A stretch of DNA of 64,000 nt from Ziziphus jujuba (lineage: Eukaryota; Streptophyta; Magnoliopsida; Rosales; Rhamnaceae), in NCBI RefSeq assembly GCF_031755915.1, contig NC_083379.1, forward strand, positions 13,811,501 to 13,875,500, written 5' to 3'. The number at the start of each line of letters is the position of its first letter. Position 1 is the stretch's first letter. The notes under the pieces were generated by a model. That model was not told the DNA's origin. It made no database searches and saw only the letters and a list, made by a program, of their open reading frames with translations. Positions 1 to 24,129 of this stretch are shown here, piece after piece. The translations under genes and the position numbers were made by a program.

Positions 1-447
1 CCACAAAGAGAAATACCCTTTTAAGGAACAAAGACAGAATCCTAAATAGAAGCAAAAGAAAAAAAAAAAAATGATTACTTTCCGATACAAGATTACAAAA
101 TTGAAATGGGAGTTCAATTTAATAAAGACAGGTTAGCATAATTTTTTTATTTTTTTTTAAACTTCTGTAATTTACAAAACCGCCTCATCTCTCTTTGGGT
201 GTGAGTTGAAGGCAAATGCAAATGCCCCCACTGGAAAATCTTAGACCCTTACCTACTCAGTACTTCTTTCTATGTCAATCAAATGGTGGACCACTTCGCA
301 GAAACATTTGGCCGCAACACACAGACACATAACCTTCTTTATGAATTTCTCCTTTGAAAGAATTGGCCTATATCAAAATCACTAATCAACTAACAAAGTT
401 AACCTTTTCAATGAGAATGAATGATGGGGACCTACTACTCCTCTTCC

Positions 448-7310
<6,863 letters not shown>

Positions 7311-7956
7311 TAGCTGAAAAAATGATGGAAAACCTAATTTACAAAACCTGCAAAAAGAACCCACAGCTTTACTGATCGCTACAAATCAATATAGAACCAA
7401 ATAATCACAACAAATCGTTAACTCTTTCATAATTAAACAAACTCAAATCCTAAATAATGTACATAAGAAAGAACAACAACACAATGTTTCATGCATACCA
7501 AATTAACAAAAGCACCAAGCAAGCTTGCCCCACAAACTGATTCTTTTCCCTCCATGAACCAACAAAAACAATATGCCAATCAGCTCAGAAACCCCAAAAG
7601 CATAATTGAAATCAAAACCCCCCTCCACAAAACTTGCAATTTTGTATATCTATCCAAAAGTGATTCAATCTCTTGCAATTTCCATAAATCCTACACATCA
7701 AACAATTTCACACAAAATCTGGTTTTTTTTTTTTTATTTTAATGATAAAACAAAGAATTGACTCAGTAAAACAAAACTTATTTAGAAAAATAATAAATTT
7801 TCAAAAAAAAATTAATAATTGATTCGTTTACAAGCAAAGAAAACAGAACAAACCCAAATCACAGTTTTTCTTAAAAATAAATAAATAAATACCACAAAGC
7901 AACATTTAAAAAAAAAAAAAAAAAGGGAATAAAATCAAATAAAGAAAAGGGGTTAC

Positions 7957-8030
7957 CTCAAGAACGGCTTTTAATTTCCAGCGAGAAAGACGTGAAGGTG
8001 TAACTTTGAATGAAAACCCTTTACTCTTCC
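7957..8030 (-). other. Probable 5' UTR exon of the JMJ14-type gene
   Basis: On the minus strand, GCCGTTCTTGAG is followed by a good donor (GTAACC, 7956-7951), and the JMJ14 start codon at 7310 sits three bases after an acceptor (TTTTTTCAG, ending 7314). A 643-bp leader intron (7956-7314) therefore fits. The 5' limit is a guess; a pyrimidine/AT-rich promoter lies beyond. No TATA box is obvious except the (TA)n run at 8056-8071. Confidence 0.5.
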
Positions 8031-8031
8031 G

Positions 8032-8243
8032 TTAAGACAATTTTTTTAATTTATATATATATATATATATATTCGGGGTATTTATTCAGAATATCCAAAT
8101 ATTTATTTTATTTAGTTTTTTAAAAAAATGAAAATAAATAAACAAATAAATAAGCAAATTGTAACCCAGGTGAGGTGGGGGTTAGAGAATCCTCATTAAA
8201 CCAGGAAGTTGGATCTAAATTTTAACAAGAAAATAACCTTTTA

Positions 8244-8276
<33 letters not shown>

Positions 8277-11200
8277 TTATTAATTAATTAAATATTTTGA
8301 TAATTAAAAAAAAAAGGAAAAGGAGAGGGTCAAGATGGAAGAAGAAGAACCCGCTCAAACGCACGCAGTATTAACGGAAAGCGGTGAGTCCAACCAACCA
8401 CAGAAAAAGATGATATCATAAAATATTTATCATCAGAACCCAAAACACAAAGCCCAACGTGGGTCCCACCACTGACACAGTGTCACAACCATTTCTTTGT
8501 CTCTCTTTTCTTAACGCGTTGGGTCGGTTGCTTCCGCAGTTGTACAATTGGATTTGTACTTTTTCTTTTTTCCTTCCCTTTTTTATTTTCTCTGCGTTAT
8601 ATATATATATATATATTTAAAAAAAAATGTTATTTGTTATGTTATTCTACATGATCATAGAATTTTGACCAAACAATGCAACAATTATTAATTAGTTTGT
8701 CTTATATGGTCGTTATCCATACAGAATTTTTAGTTTTTAAAAGTTAAAAAGAAAATGAATTTAAATACAATTAATTATTAATTAACATATTAAATCATAT
8801 TAAATGTGTTTGGTATTATAAATAATGCACAGCAGTACTAATGAGGATGTGAATTGTTAAAATTATTGATGCATCAATGTATCACATAGACATTTCAAAA
8901 TATCCAATCCAATGCAACCGTTCAAAATAAATATAACAAAAATGAGTATCAATTTGATTCGGCCAATTTTAATTTTCCTTTTTTTCAAACTAAATTGAAA
9001 TGAACCTAAAAATAAAATCAAATTAAACGGAACCAATTATTGTAAATTTAGTTTGCTTCATTTTAGTATGATGCATTGTGAGCCATTATGGATCTAGAAC
9101 AGACTGAAAATCATATGTATTAATATTTTGAAAAATGTTATATAATATTTAACAATTTTAATTTAATATTACTTATAATTTAAATGAAAGTGTTTAAACA
9201 AATTAAAAATTAACTAATTATAATTAAAATATTAAAAAAATTATATATGCTTTTAAGTTCAACTTGGTTTGAACTAAAAATTATTCAAACCGAATTGAAC
9301 TGCTGAAAGATAAAATTGAACAAAACCAAATTAAATCAGTTCGATTTTATCGATTTTGATCGGTTAATATTAAATTGATGTGATATATATACACTTTTAT
9401 AAAAATGAATATCTACTTTTAAAAGATTCATTAACAATATAACTCAACAAGAAAAGGAAAAATAGCTTTGTAAAGGTAAAAATTAAATAGACAAATCATT
9501 AGTTAATCAACAATACTAGAATCACCATTCAAAATAAAAAAGGAATAAATAAAAAAAATAAAAAAATTATTAGAGATACTAAACTCGTTCATCATTTTTT
9601 GGACACAAAGCTCCAGAGTATTATTTTATTGAGTTAAATTTCCACAAATTTTTAATATGTTATATATAAACATTGTCAAAATGAATATCTTCTTCCAATC
9701 AGCTTGTTAGACATTATAAATTTATTAAAAAAAAAATTTCTTAGAGAATCAACTTTAAAATAAATAAAAAGCGTGTAATTGATTATTCTTTTTTGGGTAG
9801 AAATGGTTAATAGCATTTTTTGACAAAAAAATGTTTTTTAAAATTTTTTTTATTTTTAAATTAGACAATTTTTGGCATCCATATATATCATTACTGTTAA
9901 TTTTTATATTACATAAATAAAAATTCCCATTTTTTATAGAAAAATATTCATATATGTTATTAATTGTTGACAATTGTCAATGAATTCTAGATGATATTAT
10001 AATTGGTTGTTATTATGGATTTTCTTTTTCACTTTTTATTTTTTCATAAAAAAATTTAAGATTTAAAAGGTAAAAACAAACTATAAATGGGATGTCCAAC
10101 CCACTTTTGCATTCAATTAACAATGACTATATTAGCAACGGATTTTATTGTGATTTGAATATCCTATATGTTATTGTAGGGTGGATCACCACGTCATTGA
10201 GCTTAAGTGGTCCGTCCAACTCACCAAATGGGGACTAGGTTCCACGTATTAAAAAGTTATACGATAACTCATAAAAATTTCCATTTTTATTTTTATTTTT
10301 TATTAGGGTGTTTAAAAACTCTTATATCATTTTATAAAATATTATTAACGGTTAAAAATTTATGAGTTTTTTAAATACAATTCCGTCCACTTTACGTTAT
10401 AAATTCAATGCAATTAGAAACAAATTGGATTGGTTATTTTTTTATCTGTTTAAATTTATATTTGATGAAATATAATAAAACATATACATTTGATGAATCA
10501 TAGTCAAAATATGAATTTTTTTTAACTTTAATTCTTAAAAATCATAAAACAAACTTGTGTAAAATTTAGAATTTTAATAGGCGAACATTATTATACTTCA
10601 AGCCTATAAAAATACAATTACAAATGTACAAAATAAAAAGAAATATTTTTTGTTTGTTGGAAAAACAATAAAGATATCTTAAACATATAAAAATTGGAAT
10701 AAATAAAATATTTAGGACATTGAATTGGTTCGGTTTTATAAAGTAAATAATTTCAATCCAATTAGATTCTAAAATATGGAATCCAATCAAATTCAATTAC
10801 GTTATACATTATACATTATATCAATCCAATAAAATAAAAATAGGCCGGATCGGATTAGATATAAAATTTATTCTTTACACCACTACCAGTTTATTCTCTA
10901 AAGATTTTAAAATTAACTAGTGGCAAGACTAGACATTTATATAAAAATGGACTATTGGTTAGCTTAAAGGATCGCAATCTTATGGTATTTGCCTGCAAGG
11001 ACCAGAGGGCAGAGGCAATTGCCACTCTTCAATTTTTTATTTGTGGATTTAAGAGTGTAAAGCACTTCGCTGTCTACCCTGAGGTTCTAACCTTGTTGCA
11101 TGGCACGTGACTTTAATTCAATCCACGAATTTGAGAAAATGGGAAACGAAATGGATTATAAAGGTGGGTTTTTTTTTTTTTTTTGGCACTAATGTCTTAA

Positions 11201-12416
11201 AATGAACTTATCTCTATTAATTCACCAAGACATTTTCTTCTGTTTGTTTTTATATTTATATTGAAAAAGTTTGTCTTATTTTCTATTTTTTAAATAAAAT
11301 TTTCATAATTATCAACAATATATTTTAAGTTTTAATTTAGTCCTTAAAGTTGTTGAATGAGCTTCGTATTTGAAGACCTATATATTAAAATTTTTATTAA
11401 TCAAGGGTAATTATTTCTCTTTCATTAAATTTCATTGTTAATATGATTTATTTTGAAAAATAATAAACAAAACAATTAAAACATAATAAGTAAGGTATAT
11501 TTAGATTTAAGATGCATTCAAATCTTTGAAAACTTATGACAAGGGGAAAAAAGAAAAAAAAGAAAAAAAAGAAATAAAGAACATAAGTCTTTGGAAGTTG
11601 ATTTGCATTAAAATTATTGCCGTCCCTAATTAAAATCATAAGTGGGAAATATTGTTTAGACCATTCTTTTTGGTAAAATAAGGAATTTAGGTGAAAAAGA
11701 GTTTTTAATTTAAGCCGAAGTTTTTAACTTTGTTCAAAATTTGTTAAGAGAGAGGCTTTTTTTTTTTTTCTTTTTTTCTTTTTTTTCAATTTTTATCTTG
11801 GGTGGATTGTCTAGAAAGAGGTTTATTTTAACAAAGATGTTGAAAAGTCTATAAGAAAATGTATCCGCTATTCATTCTTCTTAAGGAATCTTTCATCTTT
11901 TATGATTATCAAGCCTTATACTATCATACGTAAGGAAGTTGAGTGCAAAATCACTTAGCCTATTCTTGAGTCAAAAGTATTGCCTTGCTCTTAAACATTG
12001 TTATAACCAAAACAATAAGTTGTGGTTCCCTTAAGTTGTGTAAATTCTTTGATTGTTAAGTATTCAATCAAACACACATTAGGATGATATATTGTTTTTA
12101 ATATTAGATATTCATTTACTATTCAGTATTAGAATTTAAAATTAAAAAATGGTATAATTATAGATTTACTGAAATATTAAAATTTTATTTAAGAAAAATA
12201 AATTTTATTGTGAATAGATAATTAATAAATGTAATTTTAAATTTTAGTTTTTGATGCAATCTAAACACTAAAAAAAAAATCTAAATCTGAATTTTGATAT
12301 TAAGAATTTAATTTTAATTTTATTAATTGAGTGCTCATGTAATAAGATTGAAACTTGAGTATCTTTATCTATATTAAATTAAATCTTATTTATGAAGTGA
12401 TCATCAATAGTCATTC
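8032..12416. other. AT-rich intergenic DNA between JMJ14 and the Ty3/gypsy relic
   Basis: No gene is supported. It holds (TA)n runs (8056-8071, 8599-8616), a (TTA)n microsatellite (8241-8277), and stretches rich in words such as AATCGGTT/AACCGAATT (about 8950-9360 and 10710-10860) that look like decayed repeats. A somewhat GC-richer patch at 10960-11130 is unassigned. The open frames at 9755-9973, 10566-10796 and 11448-11639 are low complexity. Confidence 0.6.
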
Positions 12417-14530
12417 TTGTCATATGAAAACTTTGTTATCCATGATAACTATCATTTTCGAGGCAAAGAGGTTGGGCATTCCTTGAAACTTACTTCAAGG
12501 ATTCCTAGTTTGGAAAATGCATACAAGAAGCTTAGGTGGTCATTTGGAAGTTTTGGATCGGTCTTATTGGCCTTACATCAAAAAGACATTGCTAGGATTA
12601 TCTCCCAATATTATATGTTTACCAGTTAGTCAATTTTGGAAAATAAAAAGGACAAAATGGTTAAATGCATTTCAATACTTATGCTATTTTAGCCATTTTG
12701 CACATTGAATTTTCAAATTAAAAAGTTTTATGTTAAATCCTCAATTTATAATTTGAGTCAGATTATTTTAATATCCAAATTGACTTGTAGAACATACGGT
12801 TAATTTTCTTGATTTACAAACAATGTAAGAAAAAATTGATTAATAAGAAAATTAGTCAAGTTTTTTAATTTTTAAATTTTTTGTTAGACAAATTGAAAAT
12901 CAATTTAGAAATTAGATTAATGTAAAACGAATTATAAATTGAAGATTCCATGTGAAATGTTTTAAATCAAGAGTCCAATACAAAATTTGGCCAAAATATA
13001 GGGCATTAAAATGCTATTAACCCAAAACAAAACACTAAGATTATACATTTTGTCATCTATCCATCCTCTTCCTGGCCAAGTTTTGTGTTAGGCTCTCTAT
13101 TATTGCCTAGAGACCTTTTTTCCACATTAAATTATTCTCTAAAATTGCCCCTACATTCGTGACTCCAAAAAGTAAAGCCTAAGATGGCTTACACATTGCA
13201 AAGCATTTTTTTTTTTTTGTTTTTTTGTTTTTAAGAGATTGTTACTTTTTGCTTAGTTGGATGGCCACTTACCATGATGTCAAATAAAGATGCCACATTT
13301 GTTAAGTATTTTTGGGGTGCTTGCTTGGCATATCGAATTCAGATGAGTTAAAATAATCCCTAACCTGTGTTTGAAAACTATTGGCAATAGGATTAACAAA
13401 TTTAGAATTCCAAAATAATTCGCCTCCTATTAGACTATCTTGCCCTTCTGATGGGATTATTTAATCCAGTTCAGATGAAAAACTTATTTCACTTACCAAA
13501 AGTTGAAAACCACTTTTTTTTTTTTCATTTTAATTTCTTTTTCCTCTTCTTTTGTTATTATTTTTGACTTGATTCTTTATTACATTTTTTTCTTTTCTTT
13601 TATTCCATCTTTTTTAATTTAATTATTTTCCATTTTTGCATCTCCTTCTTTATTTTGTTATTTAATTTCTTTATTTTTTCTTTTCTTATTTTATTTTTTA
13701 TTTTCATTTGATTTCAAGAGCCTAAAACACAGTATTATGATTCTTTTATTTTATAAAGGAAGAGTTAATATAAAAAATTGTAAAGGGAATAAATTAATTA
13801 GATCAACTTTTAAAAAAAATTTAGATAAAAGACTTGTCTATATTAAATCATCTTATTTATCTCAAAAATTAATAAATTATGTGATAATTTTATTCATTTT
13901 AATAAGTATTATAAAAAAAATGTTAATTCTGTTTGATTGGCATCAAACATAAGATTAAATTAATTTTTATCTCATTCCTTTCTAATTCCAATCCCAATCT
14001 AATTTAACCTGCATATCAAAATTTTCACCCAATATTCATGGTCAAATTGAGGAGGTTAATCGTAGTTGGTGATATACGAAGCAATCAGGATCTCTTTGTT
14101 GTACATTTTCAAGCTTGCGTATAATAATTTTATCAATTCGTCCATTGGTATTAAGCCTTTTCATGTTTGTATTTGATTTTTGTGTTTCACCAACCCTATT
14201 GATTTTATCGTTTTACGTATTAGATACTACCATACACAGCTTGTTGAAGCCTTGCCTAGTATATCCCAGATTTATCATATTCACTAATGACATTTGTCTA
14301 ATGCACATAACAGGTATTAAACGTTTCAAATTGGTGATTATGTTTTGATTTGCGCTTGTCAGAAATGTTATCTTAAAAATTCATTTGAGGATAAGAAACC
14401 ACATGCTTACGCTATAGGTCCTTTTCTCATGCTTGGATAGAGTGATTGATTATCTGATTGGCTTGTAAATTTAACTATTAGTCTTGTTGCCTATGAACCA
14501 CCCTAACATTTTTGCATGGAAACTTCAAAA
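12417..14530 (+). pseudogene. Decayed Ty3/gypsy retrotransposon integrase region
   Basis: Two blocks on the plus strand read like Ty3/gypsy integrase in shifting frames. At 12417-12640, pieces equal the zinc-binding (HHCC) domain: HTRSLGGHLEVL, SYWPYIKK, then in another frame KDIARIISQYYM. The family pattern is H..GGH.G..KT, FYWP.MK.DV.R. At 14040-14530, pieces equal the end of the catalytic core and the C-terminal domain: VNRS, LAYNNFINSSIG, PFHV, NPIDF, IKRFKLVI, HAYAIGPFLMLG, against family VNRSL, FAYNNSVNRSIG, SPF.VVYG, P.DL, RFK.GD.V, GPFKVL. There are several frameshifts and stops, and the DDE core between is missing or unrecognisable. It is not functional. The family is confident; exact limits are not. 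Confidence 0.7.
13300..14010. mobile_element. Possible TIR element inside the gypsy relic
   Basis: The segment 13325-13400 (GGCATATCGAATTCAGATGAG, then TTAAAATAATCC and TGTGTTTGAAAAC) is loosely repeated in inverted orientation at 13930-14025 (reverse complement TTGGAATTAGAAAGGAATGAG, then ATAAAAATTAAT and TATGTTTGATGCC). The match is partial and no clean target duplication is seen. It may be a PIF/Harbinger-type MITE that separates the two gypsy blocks. Confidence 0.3.
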
Positions 14531-14846
14531 ATTTATTTTAGGTATATATTTATGAAAAAAATAAATTACATGTTTTGAGATTTAATTTAGTTATTTTAAA
14601 CACAATTGTTTCGTAGTTTTTGTTTCTTATGGTGTAATTACTTTAAAACTTTAAACATAGACTTTTTAATAATATTGAATGTAATTAAGCTTATTATTAC
14701 ATTACTATTTTCTAGTACTTTCTTTTTAGGTTGTGCCCTCTCCTAGACCTTACATCACAGTTTATGGCAATTTCATTGAGAACCATCATCTATGCCGATT
14801 GTGCACACACATGGATATATATATATATATATATACACAGTTTGTT

Positions 14847-15002
14847 TATGGTGTGGACGATTTTTATACGGATTCTTATGTAGATCATAGTATTGGTGAT
14901 AATTTTTTATAGTATTGATAACGATTTTCTAGAAAATCATCATTAATACTATGAAAAACTATCATTAATATTACAATCCTCATGCAGACCGTTCTCACCA
15001 TA
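14847..15002. repeat. 156-bp foldback (hairpin) element
   Basis: The left arm starts TATGGTGTGGACGATTTT and the right arm ends with its imperfect complement (reverse complement TATGGTGAGAACGGTCTG). The arms of 84 and 72 bp meet at a perfect palindrome, GATTTTCTAGAAAATC (14923-14938), with no loop. It is flanked by (TA)n runs (14815-14834 and 15011-15031), and TA insertion-site preference would fit a Stowaway-like or other foldback MITE. Confidence 0.7.
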
Positions 15003-15222
15003 GAATTTCGATATATATATAATATATATATATTTTTATTTTTTTTAATTTTTTTTTGCCTTTTACCTTTTGGTAATAAAGATCTTATTATTATTATTAT
15101 TTTTTTCGGTGCTTTTGGGTAAGTTGATAATAGATCCATTCCATTGTACTTTGAAAAGACCTTTTCTGTGATATCTAAGAATCTCTTTCGTACTGAATCG
15201 AATAACAAATACTACTTATTCA

Positions 15223-15253
<31 letters not shown>

Positions 15254-15426
15254 CGAATACTAGAGGTTTAAACCATGGTGTTGACCGTGTTTCTCCATTG
15301 TTGCCCTTTGTCACTTTATAAACTTTATTTTACAAATGGTAAAAAGAAAAAGAAATAATAAGGTAATGGTACATTTATTTTTCCAATTTGTATGAAAATT
15401 AAGGCAATGCAAAAATTTGTAGTAGA

Positions 15427-15660
15427 CACGTGGGGGTAAAGGAGTGAACAGAGCTCATGAACATACGGTGGAACTGCCGCACACTGTAGTTTCTCCCATT
15501 TTCCCAAAGTCAGTAGGTCAACCGACCAACCATTGGTCCATTGCTTCCCCTCAAACTAGCAATCTTCGCCATTTCCACAAAACCCTAGAACCTTTTTGTT
15601 TTTTGGCTCCATTCTCTACGGTCTACCCCTTTGAAATCTCAGAGCAAGAAAAACCCTACA
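15427..15660 (+). promoter_or_regulatory. Promoter/leader module of helicase copy A: G-box and two telo-boxes
   Basis: A G-box (CACGTG, 15427-15432) in GACACGTGG, followed by GGTAAAGGAGTG, CATACGGTGG, then CCGACCAACCATTGGTCCAT, CGCCATTTCC and two telo-boxes AAACCCTA (15580-15587, 15651-15658). The same order recurs in front of copy B about 7.8 kb away, so it has been kept since the duplication. Telo-boxes near the start site are typical of plant genes for the translation machinery; G-boxes bind bZIP/bHLH factors. The transcription start is likely between the CCAAC block and 15700. Confidence 0.65.
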
Positions 15661-15699
15661 CCCTTGTAACTCTCTCTCTCTCATCGCAAGTCCGAGCAC

Positions 15700-16262
15700 A
15701 TACGACGTCGTTTTTTTTTTTTTTTTAATCGTAGTTGGAGATCGAATTTGTTTGCCACGAGGTCCAGACCCGCAATTGAGAAAATCGCTGACTGGGATGA
15801 TCCTCTGTACTTGTGAACCGAGATCAGGTGCTTCTTTTTTTTCTTTCTTTCTTTCTTTCTTTCTTCCTTCTTTCTTGTATTTTTTTTCTCTGATCTATTT
15901 ATGAAAGAAGCAAATAATTGGGTATTTGTTAACTCTTCTTTAGTGCCAGTTTGCAGTTGGTATCTGGGTTTGTGAAATTAGGGCTTGTAATTTGTATAAT
16001 ACTTATTTTTGAACTTTGATTTTGTTTTTCTGGATACGGTTAAACTCAGTCATTTCATAATTGCGTTCTTTTGTAGGTTCTGGAAACTATGCTTAAAGCT
16101 CAAACCTCGTGAACGCCAAATCCGTAACCTTAATTGCATTTGATTGACTGTTTTGGCAGTAAATTTTTCTGTGCATTGGCTGCTTTTGGTCTTTAAAAAA
16201 CCGACCAAAATCTGTGTAGTTGAAACTTGAAATCTAGTTTAAATTCCATCTCATTTGAACCA
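15700..16262 (+). other. 5' leader region with intron, helicase copy A
   Basis: A likely leader exon ends at GAACCGAGATCAG|GTGCTTC (donor about 15828), with a (TTTC)n run (15841-15875) at the start of the intron; an acceptor candidate TTTTGTAG ends at 16076. Copy B has the same arrangement (GGACCGAGATCAG|GTACTC near 23697). The segment GCTTAAAGCTCAAACCTCG before the start codon is also kept in both copies. Confidence 0.55.
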
Positions 16263-21429
<5,167 letters not shown>

Positions 21430-22027
21430 CCCATGATGGAAAACTCGCTTTGTGGACAACATGGTGAGTAATATTCAAGGCTGTAATGCTGTGACTGAGG
21501 ATTTCATACGAACTGCGCATTTGAGATTGTTATCTGTCTAGTATGATATCGTCATGCTAACATTGAATGTATCGTTTGCTGCTATATCTTAAGGTCTGAT
21601 GCTATGTATTATTTCTTTATTTTGTCTAAGAAGAAATCAGTAGATAAATACATGAGATGTTATTTGTACAAATGATAATGTGTGTTTTTTTTTTTTTTTC
21701 CCTCATCAAGGTTGATGAAGTTGCACATTTGATCTACTGCTGCATCAGAGGAGACATTCTGAGAAGTAGATACTGTGAATGGAGAAATCTGTCTTTGATG
21801 TAGGTGGTATCTTCCCTTGGAAATTGGAATGCTTTTATTTGTTTCTGAATTTTCATAGCCCTGAAACATTAACAGGACCTTAATAGAAGTCTATATTGGT
21901 TTATAGATGCTGGCTTCTTTTCAGGGTCCTCTTTGACTAACTTGCTGGTTTAGGAACTATTTGCTCTTGTTCTAGTCTGTTCATACGCTCAGTTGAACTG
22001 TTGAAAGAAGTACTTTATTCAGCCACC

Positions 22028-22059
<32 letters not shown>

Positions 22060-22400
22060 AGAAAAAGACAAAAAAAAAAAGGAAAAAAAAGAAAAGAAAA
22101 AAAAATATTTCTGTTTTTTTAAAAATTGTTTTGTTTTTATAGTTCTTAAGAGTTTTACCCATTTTCAGTACATGGTTAGTTATTAGTTCCTTCTCCAGTA
22201 TTTTGACGAGAATGGGTAACCAATTTATGCTTTGGATGGTGACCATGAAATAGTCTCTTCAGTTAGTGCTTCATGAAGCCGGTGCTGTTTTGCCTAGAAA
22301 ATGGAAGCTGATCTCGTGATTCTTCTTGTATTTTGTTGCTGAGAAATAGGGCTTCTAAGCTAGACGATGTGCTTCTTTCTAGCTTTGTTCATCTCTACTC
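21430..22400 (+). other. 3' UTR region with possible intron, helicase copy A
   Basis: After the stop, GACAACATG|GTGAGTAAT is a strong donor at about 21462, and CCTCATCAAG (21703-21712) then ATCTACTGCTGCATCAGAGGA is kept with copy B, so a 3' UTR intron is likely. A long purine/poly(A) run (22024-22104) follows. Polyadenylation sites cannot be placed. Confidence 0.45.
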
Positions 22401-22519
22401 CTTATAAATTCAAATGACATATCTTTTATTTAGAGAAGTTAAAGAGTATGCTAACGTTTTGGGTTCTATTTTCTTTATTTATTTTTTCACGAGAACTAGA
22501 TTGAACTTATTTAGGGTAA

Positions 22520-22604
22520 AGGCAACACAGAATAGCCCTAATGGTAAAGCCACGGTTTTCCTGGAGGATGATTTGAAGTTGTAATTTCCCACCCCCAATA
22601 ACTA

Positions 22605-22635
<31 letters not shown>

Positions 22636-22650
22636 GGAAAAAAGTTTTTA
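22520..22650 (+). mobile_element. SINE-like insertion present only in helicase copy A flank
   Basis: GAATAGCCCTAATGGTAAAG (A-box-like), then GATTTGAAGTTGTAATTTCC (B-box-like), CCACCCCCAATAACTA and a poly(T) run. Related DNA after copy B (30500-30530) lacks it, so it arrived after the duplication. Possible target duplication AACTTATTTAGGG / AACTTTATTTACAGG. The pol III boxes are degenerate, so the call is tentative. Confidence 0.4.
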
Positions 22651-23239
22651 ACTTTATTTACAGGCTTTTTCTTCCGATGTTTTTGAACAAAAACGCTTTG
22701 CTATTAAATTTAAGGAGTAAATGGAAGAGGTTGTATAATGAGTGATGGAGATGGCGAAGGTGTCGAATTTTTGAGACCTGCTTGCATAGAAACATTTTAA
22801 TAATTACAAATTGAGCTTACTGTAACCAGAATATATATATATATATATATATATATGTATTTTTTTTTTGGTTGTTGCGTGCATCATTTTTTAAGCAGTT
22901 TCTGTTCAATTTTCTGCTAGCCCAATTACTTTTATTATATTTTTTGGTCGTAATTTATTATGCATAGGGATTGGATAGAGGTGAATTTTATTAAGAGCAA
23001 TAATTTTAGCATTCGAAAATTTTTTACATTTAATTTATACATGGAATTTTTAAAAACCTGTGCACAAAATTTGTGGAATTGCAATAAAAATAAAATTTGA
23101 ATGTGTATATTATTATTTTTTGGTGGTGAATTTGAAAATGTGTTAAAAAAAAAAAAACAAAATTTTATATATATATATATGGTATTTGCAACGCTTACAA
23201 AATCGGGAGGGGGAGTGACGTATTTGAAAATTTAAGGGA

Positions 23240-23490
23240 CACGTGTGGGTAAAGGAGTGGATAAAGTTTTTTAACATACGGTGGGATTGAATGCACATCA
23301 TAATTTTCTCTGTCCATTTCACCCAAAATTGGTGCCTCAGCCGACCAACCATTGGTCCATTGCAACCCCTCCCTACTCGCCTTCTCCGCCATTTCCAGAA
23401 AACCCTAGTCCTAGAGAGAGAGAGGGAGAGAGAGAGAGAGCCTTTATCTTTCTCTATACCCTTTGAAATCGCAGAGAAGAAAAACCCTAC
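23240..23490 (+). promoter_or_regulatory. Promoter/leader module of helicase copy B: G-box and two telo-boxes
   Basis: CACGTG at 23240-23245 in GGACACGTGTGGGTAAAGGA, then CATACGGTGG, CCGACCAACCATTGGTCCAT, CGCCATTTCC and AAACCCTA at 23400-23407 and 23482-23489. The layout parallels copy A. An (AG)n run (23416-23440) between the telo-boxes is specific to copy B. Confidence 0.65.
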
Positions 23491-24129
23491 GTAACCAATA
23501 ACTCTCTTTCGCTCATCCCCTTTGCGTTTAGACAAGCCAAAGTTCCGAATACCAATTCACAAGTCCCCAAATACATAGGTTACGAAGTTTTAAATCGACG
23601 TCGGAGATTGAATTTGTTGTTGGCAGCGAGGTTTTCCAAACCCGCAATCGAGAAACCTTTGACTCAGATAATAGTCTATTCTTGTGGACCGAGATCAGGT
23701 ACTCTTATTTTAATTTTTTTATTTTTTATTTTTCCTTTTGTTCTTGTTTTTTCGATCTATTTGTGAAAGAAGCAAATGATTTGGTGTTGTTTAGTATTCT
23801 GTAGTAATAATTTGCTGTTGCTCTTTGGTTTTAGTGAAATTAGGGTTTGTGCTTGTGTAATATTTATTTTCCAACTTAGAATTTGTTATTTTTGAATAAG
23901 ATTAAACTCAACCTTCCATAGTTGTATTGATAGTGTCATTTTTTAGTTTCTAGAAGCGACGTTTAAAGCTCAAACCTCGAAAATAGCCAGTCCATAATCT
24001 TAATCAGATTTGTTTGATTGGTTTTGCAGTAAATTTTCTGTGCCTTGGCTGTGTTTGTTTTTATACTCCGAACCAAATCTGTGTTCTTGAAACTTGAAAT
24101 CTAGTTTAAATTCCATCTCATTTGAACCA

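Noticed and set aside
10960..11130. GC-richer patch between JMJ14 and the gypsy relic
   Set aside because: No reading frame or motif could be tied to a family.
16227..16262. N-terminal extension of helicase copy A
   Set aside because: The frame is open upstream but starts at TTG, and the same 5' UTR words are kept in copy B; family proteins begin at M(H/N)N.RGRYPPG.
22001..22246. Lys-rich and Phe-rich open frames
   Set aside because: Both are translations of a poly(A) purine run in the 3' UTR of helicase copy A.
23143..23535. 130-codon minus-strand frame
   Set aside because: Lies across the conserved promoter of helicase copy B and is antisense to it; low-complexity Ser/Leu run from an (AG)n repeat.
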